Shown: piece by piece, positions 16,956-26,106 of the stretch | Layout of the letters: each line of letters begins with the position of its first letter | How positions within the stretch are numbered: position 1 is the stretch's first letter | NCBI GenBank assembly: GCA_016217965.1 | Contig: JACRFI010000023.1 | Coordinates: forward strand, 1-34,733 | Length of the DNA stretch: 34,733 nucleotides | Origin: Candidatus Kaiserbacteria bacterium | Lineage (GTDB): Bacteria > Patescibacteriota > Minisyncoccia > Phycocordibacterales > UBA2100 | Reading direction: 5' to 3' | Position numbers and translations under genes: made by a program | Notes under the pieces: generated by a model | What the model saw: only the letters and a program-made list of their open reading frames with translations | Told to the model about the DNA's origin: nothing | Databases searched by the model: none

Positions 16956-17540
16956 CTATTTTACAGAAAGGCGCTCAAAACGCACTACCTCTATTTTTTC
17001 CCCAAACTTTTGCACCGCAGATTCCACCAACTGCCGTATTGTTTGCGTAGGATCCTTTACGAACGGCTGTTCGAGAAGAACTTTGTCTTTAAGATAGCTG
17101 TCGAGCTTTCCATCTACTGCCCTCTGGCGCATATCGTCCGGAACATTGGCAGCCTCTTTCTCGAACACAGCTTTTGCGGCTTTGACGTCTTCATCTTTTA
17201 CATCATCTTTCGTTCTGAACTGCGGGGCCATCGCGGCGACATGCATCGCGATGTCATATGCCAATTTTCCGAATTCTGGGTTCCGGGAAACGAAATCCGT
17301 CTCACAGCCGAGCACCACTACCCCCACAACAGCACCCCCCGCATGCGTGTACGCTGCGACAGTCCCTGCGCCAAGCGTGCGGTCCGCTTTTTTGCCTGCG
17401 ATGGTAGCGCTAATTTTCCGCAAGATGACTTTGGCTTTCTCGATGTCGCCTCCGGCTTCTTCCAAAGCCTTTTTGCACTGCATTATAGACACGCCCGTTG
17501 AGTCTCGGAGTTCTTTGATAATGTCGGTTGTGATGGCCAT
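16956..17540 (-). CDS. tsf: elongation factor Ts
   Basis: IKELRDSTGVSIMQCKKALEEAGGDIEKA, CETDFVSRN; start refined to MAITTDIIKE. Confidence 0.95.
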   Translation of the reverse strand: MAITTDIIKELRDSTGVSIMQCKKALEEAGGDIEKAKVILRKISATIAGKKADRTLGAGTVAAYTHAGGAVVGVVVLGCETDFVSRNPEFGKLAYDIAMHVAAMAPQFRTKDDVKDEDVKAAKAVFEKEAANVPDDMRQRAVDGKLDSYLKDKVLLEQPFVKDPTQTIRQLVESAVQKFGEKIEVVRFERLSVK

Positions 17541-17545
17541 ATGTA

Positions 17546-17661
17546 TAAATTTCAATAACCAAGATACAAGATACAAACAAATTTCAAAAACTCAAACCCG
17601 AGAAAAATGTTTTGGGTATTTGAGCTTGAATATTGTTTGGTTATTATTTCTTGGAATTTGG
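17546..17661. repeat. AT-rich imperfect palindromic repeat between rpsB and tsf
   Basis: Left arm AATTTCAATAACCAAGATACAAGATACAAACAAATTTCAAAAACTCAAA, right arm TTTGAGCTTGAATATTGTTTGGTTATTATTTCTTGGAATTTGGTTATT. Confidence 0.65.
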
Positions 17662-18357
17662 TTATTTTGCCGCAGGTTTTTTTCCTTCCTGATACGCATC
17701 GGCTATCTCTTCCGTAACAAAGCTGACACTTTTCACCGACGTATCATTCGCAGGGATAGGGTACTGAATCTGCGCAAAATCGCAGTCGGAGCTCGCAAGC
17801 GCAATGACCGGGATTCCCAATTGATTCGCTTCCTTTACCGCTGTGTGCTCGTGGCGCGTATCAACGACATACAACGCCCCGGGAAGATCCTTGAGCGACA
17901 CAATGCCGCCAAAGCGCCCAAGCAGCTCTTCTATCTCTCGGTCTATCATGAGGCGCTCTTTCTTTGTGTATTTCTCGAGCTCGCCCGATTCTCTGTCCGC
18001 CGAGAGTTTCTCGAGACGGTCGATGCGCTTTCGGATGTTCTTGAAATTCGTCAACGTGCCGCCAATCCAACGGCCCGCCACGTATGGAGAATTTGCTCGC
18101 TCCGCCGCAGCTTTAACGATAGAAATGACTTCGTTCTTGCCCCCCACAAAAAGGAGAGACTTCCCCGCTTTAGCAAGATTTTGTACGAACTCTCTCGCAC
18201 TCGCGAGCCGGCGCACAGTCTCTTCAAGATCAAAAATATCCGTGCGGTCCTTTGTGCTGAAAATGAAAGGGACTGCAGTCGGATGGCGGCGGGTGCGGGC
18301 AAGGGCGAAATGCGCCCCGACGTCGTATAGTTTCTTTAATTCTGCTGCTGTTGCCAT
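17662..18357 (-). CDS. rpsB: 30S ribosomal protein S2
   Basis: LYDVGAHFALARTRRHP, VAGRWIGGTLTNFKNIRKRI, ALYVVDTRHEHTAVKEANQLGIPVIAL. Confidence 0.94.
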   Translation of the reverse strand: MATAAELKKLYDVGAHFALARTRRHPTAVPFIFSTKDRTDIFDLEETVRRLASAREFVQNLAKAGKSLLFVGGKNEVISIVKAAAERANSPYVAGRWIGGTLTNFKNIRKRIDRLEKLSADRESGELEKYTKKERLMIDREIEELLGRFGGIVSLKDLPGALYVVDTRHEHTAVKEANQLGIPVIALASSDCDFAQIQYPIPANDTSVKSVSFVTEEIADAYQEGKKPAAK

Positions 18358-18408
18358 AGCTTTGGGATGAAAATATGCCCCTAAAGGGCACGGGGAAATA
18401 TAGCAGGA

Positions 18409-19371
18409 TTAGGCGTCAGTGTCGAGAGCGCGTAGAGCCTCGATTATGGGACCCATGCCTCCTGCTAGTATCTTTGGAATATTCGACCAGTTCTCCTTGA
18501 GCCTGTGGTCGGTGACCCTGTCCTGCGGAAAGTTATAGGTACGTATCTTTTCAGATCTATCTCCAGTGCCGACCTGTAACTTTCTGTCCGCGGCACGCGA
18601 CATTGCTTCTTCCTCATCCTTTTTCTGCTGGAGCCTCGAGACAAGAAGCTTCATTGCGCGCTCTTTGTTCGCTTGCTGGCTTCTTTCCACTGTGCAACGA
18701 ACATCGATGCCCGTAGGTTTGTGGATGATCCTCACGGCAGTTTCCACCTTGTTCACGTTCTGCCCCCCGGCGCCTCCCGAACGGCTTGTTTCTATCTCGA
18801 GGTCAGCCGGATTTATCTCAACTTTGGTGCGCTTGTAAATGGGAAGGGTCGCAACCGTCGCAGTCGATGTGTGGATGCGCCCGCTTTTTTCCGTTGCGGG
18901 GACGCGCTGCACTCGATGCACGCCGGTTTCGAACTGCAGCTCGCGGTAACAATTCTCGCCCTTTATCTCGAACTGCGCTTCCTTGATACCGCCCAATTCC
19001 GAACGGCTTTCCTCGAGTTTCTTTGCCTGCCATCCTCTCGATTGTGAATATTTAAGATACATTTGCGCCAGTTCCTCGGCGAAAAGCGACGCCTCTTCTC
19101 CACCCACGCCTGCGCGCACTTCTAGGATTACCTCGTTCGGCCATTCCCGTTCATTATCGGCCCCGACTATTTGCTCCATCTGTTTAATTAGGGCGTCCTT
19201 TTGCGTTTCGATATCCGAGAGTTCTTTCTCCGCGAGCCCTTTCATGGAGGGGTCTACTTCCAAGAGTTCGTGCGCATCTTTCTCTGCTTGCGTCAGGCGT
19301 TTCCACTCTTCCACGAGAAAAGAGACGCGATGGTCGTCCGTGTATTCAAGTGGGTTTATTGGGGTAGTCAT
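18409..19371 (-). CDS. prfA: peptide chain release factor 1
   Basis: [55 protein letters not shown]. Confidence 0.94.
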   Translation of the reverse strand: MTTPINPLEYTDDHRVSFLVEEWKRLTQAEKDAHELLEVDPSMKGLAEKELSDIETQKDALIKQMEQIVGADNEREWPNEVILEVRAGVGGEEASLFAEELAQMYLKYSQSRGWQAKKLEESRSELGGIKEAQFEIKGENCYRELQFETGVHRVQRVPATEKSGRIHTSTATVATLPIYKRTKVEINPADLEIETSRSGGAGGQNVNKVETAVRIIHKPTGIDVRCTVERSQQANKERAMKLLVSRLQQKKDEEEAMSRAADRKLQVGTGDRSEKIRTYNFPQDRVTDHRLKENWSNIPKILAGGMGPIIEALRALDTDA

Positions 19372-19401
19372 AAGTCATTAGTCCTAAGCCTAAGTATATA
19401 C

Positions 19402-19432
19402 GCCGAAAGCCCCGCAAAGCGGGGCTTTCGGC
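19402..19432. terminator. intrinsic-terminator-like hairpin between rpmE and prfA
   Basis: GCCGAAAGCCCCGC-AAA-GCGGGGCTTTCGGC, 14-bp perfect stem. Confidence 0.7.
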
Positions 19433-19442
19433 AACAGTGTCG

Positions 19443-19715
19443 TTATTTCTTGGAAGCCTTCTTTGGTGTTGCCTTTGACTGGCGCGACTTGAATCGCTCC
19501 ACGCGCCCTGCAGAATCGATCGTCTTTGACTGTCCCGTATAAAAAGGATGCGATGCCGAGGAGATTTCCACTTCGTGCGTATCGTACTCCTTGCCATCGT
19601 CCCACTTAGATTTCTTGCTGGTCTTGATGGTCGAAGATATCAAAAAGCGCTGCCCCGAGGTCACATCCTCGAAGATCACAGGCCTATAGTCTGCCGGGTG
19701 GATATCTTTTTTCAT
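19443..19715 (-). CDS. rpmE: 50S ribosomal protein L31 (zinc-free type B)
   Basis: [29 protein letters not shown]...[12 protein letters not shown]. Confidence 0.92.
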   Translation of the reverse strand: MKKDIHPADYRPVIFEDVTSGQRFLISSTIKTSKKSKWDDGKEYDTHEVEISSASHPFYTGQSKTIDSAGRVERFKSRQSKATPKKASKK

Positions 19716-19766
19716 GTCGGCGAAACTATACAGAAAAAACCCTCCCGTGGCAAGGGAAACGTAGAT

Positions 19767-20314
19767 TTACATCTTGTAGCGCTCATGGGGTTCCGGCAAT
19801 TTCTCGTATGCGTCATTATAGTAGCCCTCTTCGACAGGACCTCGCGCTTTGAGCACCTCGGTGGCCACTATGTTTATGCGTCCCAGTTCTTCTCTCAGTT
19901 TCAATATATCTTCAACTACCTTTTCTCTTTCTTTTTCATGGTAGTGCAGCTTCTTTGTAGGATCTTTCGCCGCAATGAAAAGCGGAAGCCCCGCGTAAAG
20001 AGATGCGACAAAAGAACCAAAAATTCCGAGCCCAAAAAGCATTTGATCTCTCATCACTTTCATGTTGAATTTGTGATCTGTGTACGTAACTTCCATATTC
20101 AACGTAGAAAGTACATAGCCCCAAATACGCTCTCGCAGACGGTAAATTTGCTCAAGTTTTGTTTCCGGATTCCTGATGAGGCTATCGACTTTCTCTCTTT
20201 CTGCCTTTAAATGCAGTAAAAAACCTTCAGCGTTGCTAAGCTTACCAATAAATTTACCTCGGGTTTTTGCAACTTAGGAGACAACCGAATTTGCATGTCC
20301 CGCGGCTCGCTCAT
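19767..20314 (-). CDS. hypothetical membrane protein; full reading needs a +1 nt correction at a T6 run (20218-20223)
   Basis: In-frame ORF 19767-20102 extends upstream to about 20270; MSEPRDMQIRLSPKLQ... from 20314 joins it if one T is added. Confidence 0.45.
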
Positions 20315-20398
20315 AGTGACAGAATAGCAGATACTGAAGTACAAACAATTACCATTTACGACAAGAGTCATGTGGCCTATTCATCGTCCTCCCAAGAA

Positions 20399-20959
20399 TT
20401 AATTTCTTCGAATATGATTTCCGAGTTCCATATACAATTCGATAAGCTTGGCTTGAGAAAACATGTATTTTCTGTTCAGCATTAAATTTGCCGACATAGG
20501 ACGCATCATGTCAACAAGTTCTCCTTGAAAATCTGGGTCAGGATATCTCCTTTGCATTTTTCGAACTTGCTCGTGAAAATCATCCCCATCAAGTTCGAGA
20601 TCGCGTATTTCGGTTGAGAACCAGTCAGTCTCTACTTTTTGTCGAAGGTATTGCTCTAAGAAAGACACGCCAATTTGGTATTTGTTTTGAAGCGCAGTAA
20701 ATTGAGGCATAAAACGATCTAAAATATTGTTCTGCGCTTGTTTCGCTGCATCCAAGTAAGGAATCCCCCGATCCCGAGCCATTGCATCAGCGTTCTCTAT
20801 ATCGTTTACTCGTACAAAGTTGAGCGACATAGGATTTGTGAGAGCAAGTAATGCTTCGGAAATGTCCGTACACCGATTCAAGAAATTACCCACGGCTTCT
20901 CTCTGAGCTCGCTCAGGGTGAATTTTTGGACCAGTCGGTGAGAATTCTTCGGCTACCAT
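20399..20959 (-). CDS. hypothetical protein
   Basis: 186 aa ORF with no better competitor on either strand. Confidence 0.55.
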   Translation of the reverse strand: MVAEEFSPTGPKIHPERAQREAVGNFLNRCTDISEALLALTNPMSLNFVRVNDIENADAMARDRGIPYLDAAKQAQNNILDRFMPQFTALQNKYQIGVSFLEQYLRQKVETDWFSTEIRDLELDGDDFHEQVRKMQRRYPDPDFQGELVDMMRPMSANLMLNRKYMFSQAKLIELYMELGNHIRRN

Positions 20960-21051
20960 AACTGTCTTGATGGAATAAATTGTATCGAGGAGATTACTTC
21001 CCCTTCTAAAATTTTACCATCGCTGTTGGACTCTCATTCGGCAATAGTGAT

Positions 21052-21642
21052 TCATTTTGTCTGACAAGCCCGAGCTGTCGGCGTTAAAACGCCATTTGTC
21101 ACCCTGATACAAAACGGCTTTTTGGTAACCGTGTCATATAACGTAATTCCGGAGGGTACTGCTTCGTTCCCAAGCTCAAGATTTCCTGAGAGGTCCAGCA
21201 TCATTTTGTAATTTGGATCGCCGTTTCCGGAGTGGCCTGAAATGCCGAGCCGCTGCCCAAGAACGCCCGTTTGCGCATTCCCTGCTGCTATGGTCCATGC
21301 GCTCGCGCTACCTTCCGGTTGCCCGACTGCTTTATTAGAGAGGACAAGCATCGCGCGATATCCAAGGGGGCCCGCGTGGCGAACAACCATCGCGGTATCG
21401 GCAGAAGCCGTGCCCTGCACATCAAGCATCGTAACCGGTTCTTTCGTACCAATTCCCACACGCTTTAGAATCGGGTTAATAAAAAATGTGTCCGAGGTGA
21501 GAAGCTGGATAACTTTCTGCTGCATCGCGACGACGCTATCCAAAAGAGACAGCACTGCCCCCTCGTCCGCCCGAACAGAGTATGGGAGCAGCAGAACGAC
21601 GTACACGAACAAGAGGACAAGTGCGCGTCGAGTAATGGCCAT
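21052..21642 (-). CDS. secreted hypothetical protein
   Basis: Signal peptide; RVGIGTKEPVTMLDVQGTASADTAMVV, a motif common in surface or tail-fibre-like proteins. Confidence 0.65.
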   Translation of the reverse strand: MAITRRALVLLFVYVVLLLPYSVRADEGAVLSLLDSVVAMQQKVIQLLTSDTFFINPILKRVGIGTKEPVTMLDVQGTASADTAMVVRHAGPLGYRAMLVLSNKAVGQPEGSASAWTIAAGNAQTGVLGQRLGISGHSGNGDPNYKMMLDLSGNLELGNEAVPSGITLYDTVTKKPFCIRVTNGVLTPTARACQTK

Positions 21643-21667
21643 GCCTGTATAGTAGCAAAATCACCGG

Positions 21668-22960
21668 CTATTTCCCCTCAAGAATGTTTATATCTTTCTG
21701 GTAGCTTTCCGCAAATTCCATCACATCATCGCCGTAAAATGCATAACTTGCCTTGTTCCAATTTCCGCCCGCGAAGTAGCGAAGGGCGGCTCGGCGCTCT
21801 GCCGCGAACGTCCCTTCGTCCGCACCGTTGTCCATCATAAGGAGCGCCGTTGCGAATATTGCCGTCCGCGCAGTCCAAGGATTCGGCGGATTCTCGCCAA
21901 CAATCGACGCCACTCGATCTTTATACAAAACCCATGTGGAAGGAATAAATTGGGCAGGGCCCATTGCGCCGCCCCACCCGTAGCTCGGTTTTTTCGAGAC
22001 CGGCATTTTATCCGGATCGAGGCCAAGCTCTGCTGTTATCTGTGCAAAGACGGGCCTATCCCGCGTAGGGTGCATGTCCGTCTGCCAGTTTCCCGTTCCC
22101 ACGTTCTCGCCAAGATTCGTTTCCTCGCGAAGGATGGCAAGAATCACCGCTGGCCTGACACCCGTCTTTGCTGAGGCCTCATTGGCATATTCATACGCCT
22201 TACCAAATGGAATGGCGGCAGAGTCACGCAGGCCAAAGAGCGCAGAGCGGATGACGGCCGCCTGCTTCTCGCGCTCGGCAATGAGCTGCTGATACGCTTT
22301 CTCCTGGCCTTTTGTCACAGTGAGAATGCTTTTCTTTTGCTTCTCATCCTTTTCTATTGCCTGCTTCTGCAAGACTTGTATCTGCCGCAAGTCTTGTTCC
22401 TCTATTTGCTGGCCCTCAAGCGCTTCTTTTCTCGTAGCGAGATCGGCGCGGAGTATCGCCATCTCTTTAAATGACGTATCGAGCGCACTCTGTATTTGCT
22501 CGAAATTGTCAACTTCTTCGAAGAAGCGGGTCACACTGCCTTCCCCAAGTGCAAGCTCAGCGAGCGATACATCGTCGATCTCACGCGTGCGCCGGATAAG
22601 TTGCGCAAGAGACTGTTCACTCTTTGAGACTTTTTGGTCTACGCTAACGATCGCGGTTTGCTTATCCGAAATGCCATCGCGAAGTTTCGTTATCGCAATA
22701 TCACGCTGCTTTATTGAAAGCTTCGCAGTCTCAATCTCCGCATCGAGTATGGCAACATCGCGCTCGAGAGAAGTACGCTGCCGCTGCAGTACGGTGAGAT
22801 TTCCTTTCTTTGCAGCAATATCCTTTTCTATCTCTGCAAGCTCCTGCTCAAGCCTTGAGCGGCGTTCTTCAGGAGTTTCCGCATAACTATGAATCGGCAC
22901 GGAAAACAAATAAATTGAAAATATTAGCATTCCGACGACAAACACCCGAGAAACCGACAT
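21668..22960 (-). CDS. coiled-coil protein with lytic transglycosylase (MltB/SLT-like) domain
   Basis: Signal peptide, EnvC-like coiled coil, then ILAILREETNLGENVGTGNW...GWGGAMGPAQFIPSTW. Confidence 0.8.
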   Translation of the reverse strand: MSVSRVFVVGMLIFSIYLFSVPIHSYAETPEERRSRLEQELAEIEKDIAAKKGNLTVLQRQRTSLERDVAILDAEIETAKLSIKQRDIAITKLRDGISDKQTAIVSVDQKVSKSEQSLAQLIRRTREIDDVSLAELALGEGSVTRFFEEVDNFEQIQSALDTSFKEMAILRADLATRKEALEGQQIEEQDLRQIQVLQKQAIEKDEKQKKSILTVTKGQEKAYQQLIAEREKQAAVIRSALFGLRDSAAIPFGKAYEYANEASAKTGVRPAVILAILREETNLGENVGTGNWQTDMHPTRDRPVFAQITAELGLDPDKMPVSKKPSYGWGGAMGPAQFIPSTWVLYKDRVASIVGENPPNPWTARTAIFATALLMMDNGADEGTFAAERRAALRYFAGGNWNKASYAFYGDDVMEFAESYQKDINILEGK

Positions 22961-22984
22961 CGCAACATTATAGCCCCTTACAAA

Positions 22985-23099
22985 GATTCTTTCGAGATGC
23001 AGGGTTGACGTCGCCTAGCGAGCGCGGCGGCGCGAGCTCGAGGAATTTTTCAGCAGAAAAATATCCGTGCGACGGAGGCCCTGCGGCGAGAAAAGAATC
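22985..23099. repeat. inverted-repeat element with AGCA-loop core hairpin (copy C)
   Basis: GATTCTTT..GCAGGG / CCCTGC..AAAAGAATC ends; core ATTTTTC-AGCA-GAAAAAT. Confidence 0.55.
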
Positions 23100-23757
23100 A
23101 ACCCTCCTTTTTTGTTTCAGCCTCTGCGGCTGGCGCTCCTTCTGCACCGGCCTCACCCTCTTTCTTCTCTTCTCCAACTTCCGCAAGCTTCACTTCCGTC
23201 TCGAGCGGCTTCTCTTCGACGAACGCTGTTATTGAAACGATGATCTCGTCGGAACCAGTCTTCAGTTCTGCAGACGGAGGAAGTTTGATCTGTGAGGCAG
23301 TAATGTGGTCGCCAACATCTGCGAGCGTCGAGAGGTCAACAATGAGATGGTGGGGCAGTTCGGCCGGTGCAACTTCGATCTCTACTTCATGGAGCGCTTT
23401 AACGACGATGTGGCCCGCCTTTTCTGCTGGCGCGAGGCCTTCGAATTCGAGCGGCACATTGATGGTTACTTTCTTGCCCTTCTCGATGACATAAAAATCC
23501 GCATGAAGGGGCTTGTCAGTCACGGGATGCAACTGCACATCATGGATGAGCGTCTGTTTTGCATCGCCTATACCGGTCAGATTTACAATGGTTGTTTCCC
23601 CTGCCTCTCGCCATATCTTGTCGAAAACACGCTCGTCGATCGCTATGGGCGTTGCTTCCTCTTTCGGGCCATAGAAAACTGCCGGAACCTGGCCGTTTTT
23701 GCGCAGGGTTTCGAGCGATTCTTTCGCGTCTCTTTGGTTTACGGCAAGCGTTAACAT
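23098..23757 (-). CDS. rplY: 50S ribosomal protein L25/TL5 (CTC family)
   Basis: LRKNGQVPAVFYGPKEEATPIAID, HDVQLHPVTDKPLHADFYVIEKGKKVTINVPLEFEG. Confidence 0.92.
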   Translation of the reverse strand: MLTLAVNQRDAKESLETLRKNGQVPAVFYGPKEEATPIAIDERVFDKIWREAGETTIVNLTGIGDAKQTLIHDVQLHPVTDKPLHADFYVIEKGKKVTINVPLEFEGLAPAEKAGHIVVKALHEVEIEVAPAELPHHLIVDLSTLADVGDHITASQIKLPPSAELKTGSDEIIVSITAFVEEKPLETEVKLAEVGEEKKEGEAGAEGAPAAEAETKKEG

Positions 23758-23759
23758 CG

Positions 23760-23779
23760 CGAGCAATATACATTGCTCG
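23760..23779 (-). promoter_or_regulatory. perfect hairpin ending 2 nt before the rplY start
   Basis: Minus strand CGAGCAAT-GTAT-ATTGCTCG-CG-ATG. Confidence 0.45.
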
Positions 23780-23780
23780 A

Positions 23781-23857
23781 AGTCATAAGTCAAAAGACAT
23801 AGGTCTTGAGTATGAAAAACATGGATTGTCCACGCCTTTTTCTAATGACTTATGACT
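23781..23857. mobile_element. 77-bp MITE-like element with perfect 12-bp terminal inverted repeats
   Basis: AGTCATAAGTCA ... TGACTTATGACT. Confidence 0.6.
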
Positions 23858-23877
23858 CAGGACTGTATACTGTTCCT

Positions 23878-24864
23878 ATGAAATACGACATGGTCTCGTT
23901 CGGCGACATTACGACCGACGCGTTTATCCGCCTCAAAGATGCGCACGTAAATTGTAAGATCAATAATGAAGACTGCGAGATTTGCATGAAATTCGGAACG
24001 AAGATCCCTTTTGAATCCGTCACCGAAGTATTAGCAGTGGGAAACGGCCCGAACGCGGCAGTGGCGGTCGCGCGCCTGGGACTTTCGAGCGCCCTTGTGG
24101 CGCATATCGGCGGCGACATGAATGGAGAGTCGTGCCTCAATGCGCTGAAAGAACGAGGTGTCGCGCTCGAATACGTCGAGAAGCATCCCGAAATGCGCAC
24201 GAACTATCACTACATACTGCAATACGGAGCAGAACGGACTATTCTCATCAAACACGAATTATACCCATACAAACTTCCCAATTTTTCAGAACCTCCTTCA
24301 TGGTTCTACATGACCTCGCTTCCCGAAGAAACACTCGACTACCAATTGGACATCGCAAGGTATGCGGCGAAAAACGGCGTGAAGCTCGCATTCCAACCAG
24401 GCACGTACCAGATGAAGCTCGGAACGCAGAAAATGGCAGAAGTCTATGCGGCAAGCGAAATATTCTTCTGCAACAAAGAGGAATCGCAACTTATCCTCGG
24501 CACAAAAGAAGAGGACATCAAGAAATTGCTCGCTGGCATCCAGGCTCTTGGCCCGAAAATTCCCGTCATCACGGATGGCCGCGATGGCTCATACGTTCTT
24601 GAAGAGGGTGTCGCATATCATGTGCCTATGTATCCGGACCCTGCGCCTCCTGTCTCGCGCACAGGTGCAGGAGACGCAACAGCTGCAACAACGGTCGCCT
24701 ACATCATCAAGGGCCTTTCTCCCAAAGATGCGCTGATGCGCGGCACTATTAACGCCGCTGCGGGTGTCCAGGCAGTCCACGTACAGCTCGGGACACTTAC
24801 CGCCGACAAGATTGAAGAATGGTACGCGAAGCGTCCCGCCGATTTTGTGGCAACCAAGATCTAG
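23878..24864 (+). CDS. PfkB-family carbohydrate kinase
   Basis: MKYDMVSFGDITTDAFIRL, GGNGPNAAVAVARLG-like motif, PVSRTGAGDATAATTVAYI. Confidence 0.88.
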   Translation: MKYDMVSFGDITTDAFIRLKDAHVNCKINNEDCEICMKFGTKIPFESVTEVLAVGNGPNAAVAVARLGLSSALVAHIGGDMNGESCLNALKERGVALEYVEKHPEMRTNYHYILQYGAERTILIKHELYPYKLPNFSEPPSWFYMTSLPEETLDYQLDIARYAAKNGVKLAFQPGTYQMKLGTQKMAEVYAASEIFFCNKEESQLILGTKEEDIKKLLAGIQALGPKIPVITDGRDGSYVLEEGVAYHVPMYPDPAPPVSRTGAGDATAATTVAYIIKGLSPKDALMRGTINAAAGVQAVHVQLGTLTADKIEEWYAKRPADFVATKI

Positions 24865-24873
24865 CGCTGTCGC

Positions 24874-26070
24874 TCACGAGCAGACCGCTTGGGCATATTC
24901 CGGAAGGCGAGCGCACTGCGCTTCGCTATTCTCGCCTTTCAGGTATTGGCGTATTTCAATGCCGAGATTTTCATAGCACGCGCGCTCCAATTTCTTGTCG
25001 TCGGCGGCAACACGGCAAAATCTAAAAGAAAGCTCTGGGTTGTTTTCTCCGCCCCAAAACAAGGAACGAAGCGAGGAAGTGAAGCATGGCACAACCCCTT
25101 CTTCAGGCGCCAGCTTGCACCACGAAACGACTTTTGCGAGGGCCTCGTCCGTGAGTGTATTCATGTCGCGAATGTCGCGATTGTTCGCCAATGTTGGAAA
25201 TTCTTTCCCGAAGCCACCGTAGCATGAATCACGAAGCTCCTTATTTCCACGCGGCAAAAGATCGCACAACCTGAACGCGTCCGCGAATTTCTCAGGTTCT
25301 GGATGTCCCATATTGATGCCGGCGACTTCCCAGATGCGTGGAGTGAGATAAATGATGCAGATGTTCTTTGCTTCATCCGGAATGTAATCGGCAGTGCATG
25401 GCGCGAGCGGCTCCTCTTTTGTTAGATATTTCTCGCGTGATTTCTCCCATAGTTCCGGGTCATGCCCGCCACCGCCCATCAATTCCATGACCGCGCCTCC
25501 GACACACTCCACGTATTCGCGATTGCGATATTCGTCCGTGCCTGTCTTCTTGCAAAAATCCACTGTTTCCGGAAATGAATATTCGTAAAATGCGAAGACT
25601 CCGTGCCCGAGGCCGTGGTAGCACATTGTGTACGCACCTGGTCCTCCCGGTGCTTTTTTGCATGCATCACGAATGAGAGCGAGCGCCGCTTCTCCGCCAA
25701 ATTCTTCAAGTGCGCCTATGACTATTGTGTGCGAGCAAGCGTTTCTGAAATCTTGCGTACAATATTGAATGCCATCCACCCCTTCTTGCAGGTATAGCTG
25801 ATCGCCGACTACATGCCCCAGCAAGTGAGTGTCGGTGTTTGGTGGAAGCGTTGCTCGTTTTAAAACTTCGAATGCATACACAGCCCCCTCTTCCGTCGCA
25901 AGGTCCTCAAAGCGCTGAGACAATTCCTTAAAATCTCTTGCCCCCTCTGCGATAGTTGCCGCTTCGGCGTATGCCCCGCTAGAGCTGTTCCACAAAAGAA
26001 AACCTCCGTACAGAATGCCGGCGCATGCGACAACGCCAAGCAGCACAAAAAGCAGCCTCCTATTCATCAT
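24874..26070 (-). CDS. membrane-anchored His/Cys-rich protein of unknown function
   Basis: N-terminal TM; HLLGHVVG, CSHTIVIGA, CYHGLGHGVFAF, CVGGAVMELMGGGGHD. Confidence 0.7.
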   Translation of the reverse strand: MMNRRLLFVLLGVVACAGILYGGFLLWNSSSGAYAEAATIAEGARDFKELSQRFEDLATEEGAVYAFEVLKRATLPPNTDTHLLGHVVGDQLYLQEGVDGIQYCTQDFRNACSHTIVIGALEEFGGEAALALIRDACKKAPGGPGAYTMCYHGLGHGVFAFYEYSFPETVDFCKKTGTDEYRNREYVECVGGAVMELMGGGGHDPELWEKSREKYLTKEEPLAPCTADYIPDEAKNICIIYLTPRIWEVAGINMGHPEPEKFADAFRLCDLLPRGNKELRDSCYGGFGKEFPTLANNRDIRDMNTLTDEALAKVVSWCKLAPEEGVVPCFTSSLRSLFWGGENNPELSFRFCRVAADDKKLERACYENLGIEIRQYLKGENSEAQCARLPEYAQAVCS

Positions 26071-26106
26071 GGCGTGCATAGTACGAAACTTCGCCCTAAA
26101 TACAAG

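Noticed and set aside
17146-18330. 394-aa plus-strand ORF (and 17843-18370) antisense to tsf and rpsB
   Set aside because: The minus strand encodes unmistakable EF-Ts and S2; the plus ORF has no recognisable domain and spans the intergenic palindrome, so it is a compositional artefact.
19443-19715. L31 without CxxC zinc motif as novel
   Set aside because: Matches the well-known zinc-free type B L31.
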